Assembly (NCBI GenBank): GCA_011799875.1
Contig: CM022301.1
Coordinates: forward strand, 17,051,927-17,115,926
Origin: Thinopyrum elongatum
Lineage: Eukaryota > Streptophyta > Magnoliopsida > Poales > Poaceae
Direction: 5' to 3'
Length of the DNA: 64,000 nt
In this document: piece by piece, positions 46,161 to 55,800 of the stretch
Layout of the letters: each line of letters starts with the position of its first letter
Numbering within the stretch: position 1 is the first letter of the stretch
Program-made: the position numbers and the translations under genes
The notes under the pieces: generated by a model
The model's input: only the letters and a program-made list of their open reading frames with translations
The model's database searches: none
What the model was told of the DNA's origin: nothing

Positions 46161-47269
46161 ATAGATAAAAATGATTATCATTGCAGGGCCATAATGGACC
46201 AATGGGCCGATTGCAGGGGCAAAGAGAACAATCTGATTGCAGAAATTAATTATGGCCCAAATCATGAAAATCGCCAACACGCAAAAAGATTAACCTTGAT
46301 TGGCCCAGAGCCTCAGTTTACTGTTTTCTAAAATGTCATGAACAAAACAAATATAACATTTTCTTATAAATACAAGGAAGACATAAATTTATAATGGCCA
46401 TGATCAGAAATATGAAAATTGTCATGCTACTTTACAAAACAACCTTTTCTCTAATTTATAATAAAAATTTCCTCCTCTTAATAATAATAAAAGCCAGCCA
46501 GCAATATAAAAAATGACATGATCCCAATAATTAAAATTGTCACCCCGTTAAAAATAAACTGACATCCTCTTAATAATTAAAATGTTATGCTATTAATAAA
46601 AAAATGGTAATCTACTTAATAATAAAAATGTCATTCTCTTAATAATAAAAATGCCATGTTATTAATTGTTAAAATGGCATACTTTTAATAATCAAATTGC
46701 CATGTAAGAAAGTAAAAAATATGCCATGAATGGGTGATAAAAATTTCCAAAGCTTGTCATAGGGGCATTACAAAAGGCCTAAAAATTACCATGTGTTGGA
46801 AAACAAAAAATGTCATGGTTTAAACAAAAAGAAACTGCCATGCTTTCTATAATGAAAATGCACACGGCAAGTTTAGAAAAAAAATCCGCTTTAAAAATAG
46901 GGATATTTGTTCTTTCAAAAATAAAAAATTAGTATTTTTTTGATTTTTTAATGAAAAATGAATTTAACTTAAAATACATAAAGCTATTTAAGCATATGTG
47001 TTCCCAAAATTGCTTCAGTCCAAGTGACAAGCATGCTGCTGCTTGTGCAGGATGCTGTGAGTTCGAGACCCCCACAACGCTCATATTATTTGCAGAGAAA
47101 AAAGAATACGACGTCCGCCAGGACGCTGTCTATACGAAACCTTGCACCATGATTCGTGGTAGATAATCTAACGGCAACCAGCACGTTTGCTGGGAAAATG
47201 TCCCTAGTGAACGTTTGCTAGATATCATTTTTGAAAGATTTTGCATAGAGTAGCTTCAATGATTTATTC
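46161..47269. repeat. A/T-rich region with TAATAATAAAAATGyCAT repeats (unit 1)
   Basis: From 46320 to 46860 a short degenerate theme (AAAATGTCAT / AAAATGCCATG, often with TTAATAATAA) repeats at 20-60-bp intervals. Near 47040-47080 there is a short tRNA-B-box-like string (GAGTTCGAGACCCCC) without a matching A box or cloverleaf. No gene. Confidence 0.5.
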
Positions 47270-47800
47270 GAAGGGAAACAGTGGTTGGTAAATTATGAGA
47301 AAATGGATGTCTACATTAAACTAGTAGTAATTAGTATTATGATAATTTAGATTGAATGAACCTATGTTGTAAATATGATTGTTGTTGCTCAAAGATGTTG
47401 TGTGTACTGTATTACTATTTTACGTTTGAACACAGTGGTGTGCTCATGTACAAATGCATAGTACGTTTTGCATGTCTAAATGCAATTAGTAAGTTATCTT
47501 CTAGTATTGAGCAAACATATGTTGTATCCATGATTATAGAAGGACAAATATGTCGCACGATATTGTATTATAATTTTCATACTTATTCTGTACAAGATGC
47601 ATCGTGCATTTACAAGAATATGTGATTGTATCGTTGTTAACTTTCTGTAAAATGCTTATTCAACATTGGCGTGAACAATTCATAAATATTGCAGAAGAAC
47701 ATTCGATACACAGACGCAAGGGACAAGAACTTTGTTAGTTTAACCACATTGAAAAAAATTAAAATCACACAACAATCATTTCACATCAAACACTGCTCTG

Positions 47801-48591
47801 TCCATTCAGAACATCCTTGCTATTGCACACAGGTTCCTCTCCGTACACCCGTTCTGCAGGATGCCACAAAACTACACTACTGTGTGCAACTGACCTATGT
47901 ACAGCCGTTGCTCTCTAAATGTCTATTCGAACCCATGCATGTGGTGCCACACGCCCGTGACCCTAGAGACTTCACACCTGTGCATCCACAACCGAGCCTC
48001 TCTAACCAAGTATTCGGACCGATGCCTCTGCTGCCATACTTCCGTGCCTCTATTAACTTGACAGCAGCAAGAGGGTTGATACCCGTGCCTTCAGAATCCA
48101 CACAATCGTGCTTGTAGTGACTTCACTTCCGTGCCTGTACTGACTTCACTTCCGTGCCTCCGTTTACTCAATCCACGTGCCTCACATGAAACCCACAGTA
48201 ACTCTGCGTGCTCCGCACGCGTGATCGCCGTGCAACTTTGGTGCTGCACACACGTTCCTCCCAATACAGCCGTATGCTGCCAGATGCCACCAACCTATAC
48301 TTGTGCCTCCTGCCTATAGAGGCTTCACTCACGTGACTCTCGTGCCCACACACCCGTGCCTCGCGTGACTCTACAAGCTATTCATGTGTGATCGTCCGTG
48401 CCTCTTTGCTGCTGCACAGATGTTCCTGTCTCTACAACCCATGTCAGAGGAAACATAGAAAAAACAAAGGCACACACGTGCCTATAATCTATGTATAACT
48501 ATGCTTCCAATTAACTAACATCCGTCCAAAAAAATCTAAAAAAGAGATGCACAGCCATGCCTCTTCTACAAACGAAGTATAACAATGAACA
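47801..48591 (-). repeat. Motif array 7, unit 2 (reverse orientation)
   Basis: Near-identical copy of 43440-44230. Two of the three noticed substitutions between the tandem units fall in it (near 47907 and 48301). Confidence 0.8.
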
Positions 48592-48685
48592 GTTAGGTTC
48601 ATATCGTTTCATATATCTAAATAACATTACACTGTAGCATAGATTTTTAAACAAAATCCATTATGTTCAAAGGCTATAGCTAACA

Positions 48686-49899
48686 TCACTGCGGCAGAAG
48701 ATTGAAGATAACAACAAGCCTCCCATCACGCTCTTTGAAAGTTATGAGCACCAAGCTGTTTACTTCAATAGACGATGCCTGGAGAAAATCACTGAATCCT
48801 TCCTTTTTAAACACCATTCTATTACCCAAGCCAATGATGTAGGAGCAAGGAGTGCTCACATATATATCATCATCATCACGAGTTTCCAAAATAACTTCAA
48901 GAGTTAAAACTCCAATTCTAGGAAATGACATGAACTCCTTCAAACTACTCACAACCATACCAGGAATAACCTGACAAAAACATCAAGCTATTAGAAATAG
49001 AACAAAAATTAAAAACTATAAATAGAGGAAATAATAAAAATAAATAAATAAACATAAACAAAGAAAAACAGTGGAAAATAAATCTGACCATATGATGACC
49101 ATTAACATTCATGGAATTAATCCTGTGAACAAAAGGACAACAGGGTATGTACTCGTCATCAAAGAGTTGACACGTCATGAAATACATCTGCTGATAATTG
49201 AGATCAACACCACGGGTGTAAAAACAACTCCCAACAAGTTGCTTCTCGGAGTCACTCAAACCATCAAGAGCTACAAAATAAAATTACACAGGTTCAAGGG
49301 AACAGAAAAATCATGTGAAATGAAACAAGCTAAACACTTCCTTAAAAAGAAACCTTACCAACAGAAGATAAAGGAGACAACATATCTCCACCCCGATAAA
49401 AGTCAACACCAATCAACGTTCCATAGCGCTCAAGCCTAACGGCCATTCTATCGCGATGACGAAGACCATAATCAATGGCCAAATCTTCCCAGAAAGGACC
49501 GTGGAATTTGCTCCTCACCCGACCATGACTAAACAGAACACCATACAAATAACCCTCACTAGAGTGAAGAGCAAGATCAATATGTCTGTCACCCCTCCTT
49601 ATGGCTAAAGCCTTACACTCCTCGATGTAACGAGCAAGATGAGCTCTAACACTGCACGGAACATACTGCAAAACGAATGATCATAATCAAAAAAACAAGA
49701 CCTAGAATAATTTCCATTCAAAACAGCAACAGCAGAACCAAAAGAAATAAGTATGTGTGCCAAAAATTGATCAAATATAAAATGTTATTCTTACAACACG
49801 AGTCGAACAACGCCGATCCAGAACCACAGTGAACACATCTACGGAAGAATCAACAGACGAACACGGGCCACCCGGCATACGGCAAAAAGGACAAGCCAT
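48686..49899 (-). CDS. B3-like DNA-binding protein, minus-strand copy (tandem unit 2), intact
   Basis: Exons 49795-49899, 49359-49665, 49089-49270 and 48686-48970 copy those of the gene at 44325-45538 with no amino-acid difference that I can see. It encodes the same 292-residue B3-like protein. Both copies keep full leaders, so both could be expressed. Reads from one may be hard to tell from the other. Confidence 0.7.
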
Positions 49900-50521
49900 A
49901 CCTGCAAAGAACACAATGATTATCAAGAACTAATTCCACAAACCGAGTTAAAAGTTGACATCTGATAGTATTGGAAGCCCCCACCCGTAACTACCCCATA
50001 AATCTCCATATCCCGGAAATATAATGGGAATAAAAAGGGAAACAAAAAGGAAACAGGGAACCCACAAATGCAACCGGTAGGAAACGACGATCGTGCGAAC
50101 GAGGAAGCGCCGTTCACGGTAAAGAAGGACCGCCATAAGCAGGCGACAAGCGCGGCGGGCGCGACGGGGGCCGCCGTAAGCACGCGACAAGAGCGGCGGG
50201 CGCGACCGGCGGCGACGACGGCAACGAAAGAACAGTCCGCGGCGACGGTTCGACGACACCAGAGAGAAACAGATCTCAAAACAGATCAAAAGTGTATTAC
50301 AAAACACTAAAAATATAAGGACTAAAGTGAAAAAAGGAAAAACCAGAAAGGAAAACCGGAAACCGGAAATCACGGGAGTGCCCGTCAGCGCGACATGTGT
50401 CGCGCGCGGAGCGCCCCAGAAAAGTCTCAGGAGCGCCCCGCGCGTGACACTTGTTGCGCGCGGAGCGCTCCCCGACTAATCGTTGCGGGGAGCGCTCCTC
50501 AACTAGTGATTTCGTGTAGAG
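49900..50521 (-). promoter_or_regulatory. GC-rich leader and palindromic block (unit 2)
   Basis: Copy of 45539-46160. The palindrome is at 50388-50405 and the 13-bp stem-loop at 50462-50498. Confidence 0.45.
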
Positions 50522-51630
50522 ATAGATAAAAATGATTATCATTGCAGGGCCATAATGGACCAATGGGCCGATTGCAGGGGCAAAGAGAACAATCTGATTG
50601 CAGAAATTAATTATGGCCCAAATCATGAAAATCGCCAACACGCAAAAAGATTAACCTTGATTGGCCCAGAGCCTCAGTTTACTGTTTTCTAAAATGTCAT
50701 GAACAAAACAAATATAACATTTTCTTATAAATACAAGGAAGACATAAATTTATAATGGCCATGATCAGAAATATGAAAATTGTCATGCTACTTTACAAAA
50801 CAACCTTTTCTCTAATTTATAATAAAAATTTCCTCCTCTTAATAATAATAAAAGCCAGCCAGCAATATAAAAAATGACATGATCCCAATAATTAAAATTG
50901 TCACCCCGTTAAAAATAAACTGACATCCTCTTAATAATTAAAATGTTATGCTATTAATAAAAAAATGGTAATCTACTTAATAATAAAAATGTCATTCTCT
51001 TAATAATAAAAATGCCATGTTATTAATTGTTAAAATGGCATACTTTTAATAATCAAATTGCCATGTAAGAAAGTAAAAAATATGCCATGAATGGGTGATA
51101 AAAATTTCCAAAGCTTGTCATAGGGGCATTACAAAAGGCCTAAAAATTACCATGTGTTGGAAAACAAAAAATGTCATGGTTTAAACAAAAAGAAACTGCC
51201 ATGCTTTCTATAATGAAAATGCACACGGCAAGTTTAGAAAAAAAATCCGCTTTAAAAATAGGGATATTTGTTCTTTCAAAAATAAAAAATTAGTATTTTT
51301 TTGATTTTTTAATGAAAAATGAATTTAACTTAAAATACATAAAGCTATTTAAGCATATGTGTTCCCAAAATTGCTTCAGTCCAAGTGACAAGCATGCTGC
51401 TGCTTGTGCAGGATGCTGTGAGTTCGAGACCCCCACAACGCTCATATTATTTGCAGAGAAAAAAGAATACGACGTCCGCCAGGACGCTGTCTATACGAAA
51501 CCTTGCACCATGATTCGTGGTAGATAATCTAACGGCAACCAGCACGTTTGCTGGGAAAATGTCCCTAGTGAACGTTTGCTAGATATCATTTTTGAAAGAT
51601 TTTGCATAGAGTAGCTTCAATGATTTATTC
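50522..51630. repeat. A/T-rich region with AAAATGyCAT repeats (unit 2)
   Basis: Copy of 46161-47269, with the same short degenerate theme and no gene. Confidence 0.5.
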
Positions 51631-52185
51631 GATAGAATGGCCGCCATTGGATCTATTTTCAAAACTAGTATGCGTCCGTGCGTGCCCATGGGAGCCAACT
51701 TGTTTTCTGTAACACAATAAAAGGAGCATAGATGAACAAATCTTGATGCAAATACAAGAAGCAAAAGAGATTATGTTTTGGTTATGAAGCATAGGACTTG
51801 TCATAACTTTGTCGTAAGAAATATTGAAGGCCAAAGAATAGAAGAGTGAAATATAATTATCTAGAAAATGATATGGTGTTATTATACAAGATAAAATATC
51901 TTGCGGAAGTGCAACTGTCTTCTTGCGAAAAAGCATTGGTTCCCCAAACAAAACCTACCAAAACCTAGGAAAAATCAAACAAAAACTGAAAACGCATGCA
52001 GAAAAAAAAAATCGCAGCTCCCTTGCGCTGGGCCGATGGAGGGTGACTCAGGTAGGCTCCCTCTACGGAAAGCGCTGGGCTAAAAGGCCCATACATAATG
52101 GCTAAAAGGTCTATCAATTTAAGGCCCAATAGATAAACAAAAACATTTGAATGAAGGCACAACAGAGAAAATTAAAAAAAATATA
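51631..52185. other. Spacer right of the tandem duplication
   Basis: Low-complexity A-rich runs (51955-52010) and a grass-typical AAAGGCCCATACATAATGG block near 52083. No motif array and no convincing gene; an open stretch on the minus strand at 51625-51951 shows no domain. Confidence 0.4.
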
Positions 52186-52258
52186 TGGAGATGCGGGGGA
52201 TCGAACCCCGTGCCTCCCGCATGCAAAGCGGGCGCTCTACCATTTGAGCTACATCCCC
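52186..52258 (-). tRNA. tRNA-Ala (anticodon UGC)
   Basis: The 73-nt minus-strand sequence starts GGGGATGTAGCTCAAATGG and ends with a CATCTCC acceptor strand plus discriminator A. The acceptor stem pairs over 7 bp with one G-T, the A box (TAGCTCAAATGG) and B box (GGTTCGATCCC) are present, and the anticodon TGC is at plus-strand 52223-52225. There is no intron. It is transcribed by RNA polymerase III in the nucleus. It lies about 0.6 kb upstream of the ankyrin-TPR gene on the other strand. Confidence 0.95.
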
Positions 52259-52319
52259 ATGAGTGTTGATATAAGCCGCTGGCGAGCATAAATCACCATT
52301 AAACAATCCCGTAATCTCA

Positions 52320-52777
52320 GTTATCTGGTATATGATCCACTGGTGCCATCACGCAGCCCCTTAATCTTAGTCTCAGTGCTCTGTTCTGGTAGTACCACAT
52401 GCCAACGAATGGACGGATTCAAAAAAATTCAAACGGAGCACAGCACACGCAGGATGGATGGATGGATGGTGCATTGCGACTTCTCTTTCGGTCAAGAGCA
52501 GAGCCCAGGCGACGAGAACGGAAAAAAGCAGAGCAGGGCGAGCAGCACGGGCCATCCCGGGGATGGATCCTGGATGGGTGGGGCTGCCGTGTCAGACTCA
52601 GACCGGGGTGAGGGGGGCGCGTGTCGGCCTCCCATTGCGTCTCCCACCTGCAGCTGCAGGCGCACTACCCACTCCCCACTCCCCTTCCCGCCCCTATTTT
52701 CTCTCTCTCTCTCTCCCCGTTCCATTTCGAGCTCTCCGCTTCCACACCCTTCCCCTCCCTCCAGAGCAGAGCAGAGC

Positions 52778-52809
<32 letters not shown>

Positions 52810-52867
52810 GAAGTGAAACCCTAGCCCGCCGCCGGAGTTGGGAGAGAGGGGGAGAGCGCGCGCCACC
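52320..52867 (+). promoter_or_regulatory. Promoter and 5' UTR of the ankyrin-TPR gene
   Basis: G/C-rich region with pyrimidine tracts (CTCTCTCTCTCTC near 52700-52716), a (GA)n run at 52783-52809 and a leader AAACCCTAGCC followed by GCGCGCCACC before the ATG at 52868, a good initiation context. No clear TATA box. The (GA)n/(CT)n tracts are common in grass leaders and may bind GAGA-type BPC factors; this is inference. Confidence 0.55.
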
Positions 52868-55800
52868 ATGGACCTCCTCGAGATCCCGCTGCCCAACATG
52901 TTCGAGCAGCTGCTCGGCAAAGGTACGCCGCCCCAACCTTCTCCACCATCTTCATCTTCCGCCGCCCGCCTCCTCCGTCGTCGCATCATCGCTCATGGCT
53001 TTTCCCCCTTCCTTGTCTGTTTATGCAGACGAGGACACGTGGCCGCCGGAGGCGCGCTTCCTCGTCGCCGCCCACTACGGCAACGTCCGCCGCCTCAAGG
53101 GTAAGTAACCAACCTCCTCCCTCCTCTCCGCTCGCCGCGCGCGGCCATCGGGACAAAAAAAGCCGCCTTTTTTTCTTTCTTTCTTTCTTTTTTGGTCTTG
53201 TTCTTCCTCCGGCGCCGCCGGCCAAGTACTGATCTGTTCTGCCTTCTTCGACTTTCGGCCGCGCGTTGCAGAGATCGCCAGGAAGCTGGACCGCAAGGGG
53301 AAGGCGGGGGAGGAGGCCACGGTGGCCGCCACCACCTACCGCGGCATGAACGCGCTCCACGCCGCCGTCGGGGGGCAGGGCAGGCTCGCCGCCTGCCGCT
53401 ACCTCGTCGAGACCGTCAGGATGGACGTCAACATGTGGGATTCCTCCCCAAGTAAGTAGTCAATCCACTTCCTCGCATCCCCAAGATCGACGCGACGCAG
53501 CATCTCATCACTTGGTCAATCAACTGTACTGTGCCTAATCGATCGTGTGCGTGCTGCTACCTGGGGCCGGGACAGGCAAGAAGACGCCGCTGGAGCACGC
53601 CGTGGCCGGCGGCAACCTGCCCGCCCTCAGGTACCTCCTTGACCATGGCGCCGATCTCACCCAGGAAGAGGACGACGGCGACACTGTTCTTCATCACGCT
53701 GCAAGGAAAGGTACCACCACTAATTAACTCTGCCACAAACGCTTCCTTGCTACGTACCTTCAACACTTGCTGCTTTATTTCTAGTCATACACATTTCTGT
53801 TCTGGGTTTCCCCCATAATTACCTGGATTGTGAGGTCTACAAGTGAGTATGTGTCCTTCGAATTTTACCATGTACTACTATGATCCAAAATCCTGCTCGG
53901 CCCTTTTTGCTTTTCCTCCAACTGGAAATTTTTTTTTGTGTATAAATCAAACCATATATAGCTTGGTTCATGTTAGTTACTTACCTTTCCTTCCTTTCGC
54001 AAAGAAAAAAAAAAGTTACTTACCTTTCCTTCTGTGGGTCCGGTGTCACTGACTCACTGTCATGGTATTGTTACACTGCTATTTTTATCCTAGCAACTGA
54101 ACCTGTTCATCCAGAAATACTGTAGCCATTACCAAGTGGTCAGCTTGGTAAGCCATCAACAAAAGAAAAATTGCAATCAAAGAAATACTGTGGCCATTAA
54201 TTGAAGCTTGTTCATCCAGAAATTTTACATTACATACATTGTGCTATCGTGGCCGTTCAAACTTGTTAAACAACCTTCTGTTGTTGTTCCTGTAATTTCT
54301 GATTTGTAGCATTGTTGGTTTTGCTCTTTTTGTCTTAAAACTTGATGGGCCAAACATCCTTTGTTTGTATGTTATCATCACTATGATCTTCAGTTTTTCA
54401 TACACTGTGGTCTTCAGGGAGGTGTGATCTTCAGTTTTCCATTTCGTATAGATCAAACCATAGCCTGGTCATGCACGCTTCACATGTGTCCATCAGCTTG
54501 TTCATATTAGTTGCTTGCTTCTACACATTTTGTGGGTCTTTGTCACTGTCATGACATTAATTGTTACCTCGTCGTGTTTTTATTGTAGCCGCTGAAACTT
54601 ATTCATCTAGAAACGTTGTAGTCATTGAAACTTGTTCATGCAAAAGTGTTGCACTACATTAATTGTGCTATTGTTGTTGTTCCTAGCTACGATTTCTCAA
54701 GTGTAACATTGTTGGTTTGCTCTGTCTGCTCTTATTATTATTTAGAAAAGGAGAATCACCCCCCGCCTCTGCATCATTCTGATGCACAGAGCTGTATATT
54801 TATTAAAGTTTATTCAGATGCTCTGTCTGCATCAAAGTATATTACTGTGATCTATCTGCTCATAACTTGGTTGCCAGGGACACCTTGTTTGTTTATTATG
54901 ATCGTGGCCGTCAGTTTTCCATATACTGTTTGTTATCTTCAGGGAGGTGTGAAATTGTAAAGTAGCTGCTTTCTAGAGAAGCCAAGTAGCCAACTCAGAA
55001 CAAACTTGTTACCCTGTGCTATTTCTATCCTAGCCAAACTTGTTCATCCAGAAATTTTACATTACATTGTGCTATTATGGCCATTCAAACTTGTTCAACA
55101 ACCTTCTGTATTTGTTCCTATAATTTCTGAATTGTAGCATTGTTGGTTTGCTCTATCTGCTCAAAACTTAATGGGCCAAAAGTCCTTTGTTTGTACGTTA
55201 TAACTGTGATCTTCAGTTTCCCATATACTGTGATCTTCAGGGAGGAGTGATCTTCAGTTTTCATTTGGTATAGGTCAAGTTATCAAACCATAGCCTGGTC
55301 TTAAAGACTTCACACGTGGCCATCAGCCTGTTTGTATTACTTGCTTCTATATATCTTGTGGGTCTTTAGTCACTGTCATGACATGAACTGTTACCTTGTT
55401 GTATTTTTATTCTAGCCACTGAAACTTATTCATCCAGAAATATTGCTGCCAATGAAACTTGTTATCCAAAAATCTTGCATTGCATTGTGCCATTATGGCC
55501 ATTAAAACTTGCTCGCGAAGACCTTTTATTGTTCTTCCTAGCTATGATTTCTTATTAAGTGTAAATTTGTTGGTTTGCTCTATCTGCTCAAAACATGTTT
55601 GGCGAAATATGGCTTGTTTGTATATATTATTGTGATGTATCTGCACAAAACTTGGTTGCCAAAGATGGCTTGTTTGCCTATTATGACTGTGATCACCAGT
55701 TTTCCATATATATACTGATTGTTGTCTTCAGGGAGGTGTGAAATAGTAAAGTTGCTGCTTGCTAGAGGAGCCGACGTTAACGGCAGCTCAGAACACGGGA

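Larger units (their letters stand above)
42909..47269 (+). repeat. Tandem direct duplication, unit 1 (4361 bp)
   Basis: This unit repeats at 47270-51630 with a constant offset of 4361 bp. I noticed only three differences: A/T near 43374 (GATAGTTT against GTTAGTTT in unit 2), G/T near 43546 and C/T near 43940. The unit starts within the 3' end of the exonuclease-like gene and ends at TTATTCGA. The junction between the units shows a 2-bp overlap (GA). Contents: 3' UTR of the exonuclease-like gene, an inverted motif array, a B3-like gene, GC-rich hairpins and an A/T-rich tail. Confidence 0.95.
47270..51630 (+). repeat. Tandem direct duplication, unit 2 (4361 bp)
   Basis: Second copy of 42909-47269. 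It starts with the last codons of the exonuclease-like gene (GNSGW and stop), which have no gene in front of them here, so this is the derived copy at that end. It ends at TTATTCGA, after which sequence diverges to TAGAATGG. The inverted array is at 47801-48591 and the hairpin block at 50388-50498. Confidence 0.95.

Noticed and set aside
47030..47085. tRNA-like B box (GAGTTCGAGACCCCC)
   Set aside because: No A box at the right distance and no cloverleaf; also seen at 42669 plus offset in unit 1 as part of the duplication, so not a separate gene.
52360..53110. Long open stretches over the first exons of the ankyrin-TPR gene in other frames
   Set aside because: G/C-rich shadows of the real exons; they lack conserved domains and ignore the splice sites.
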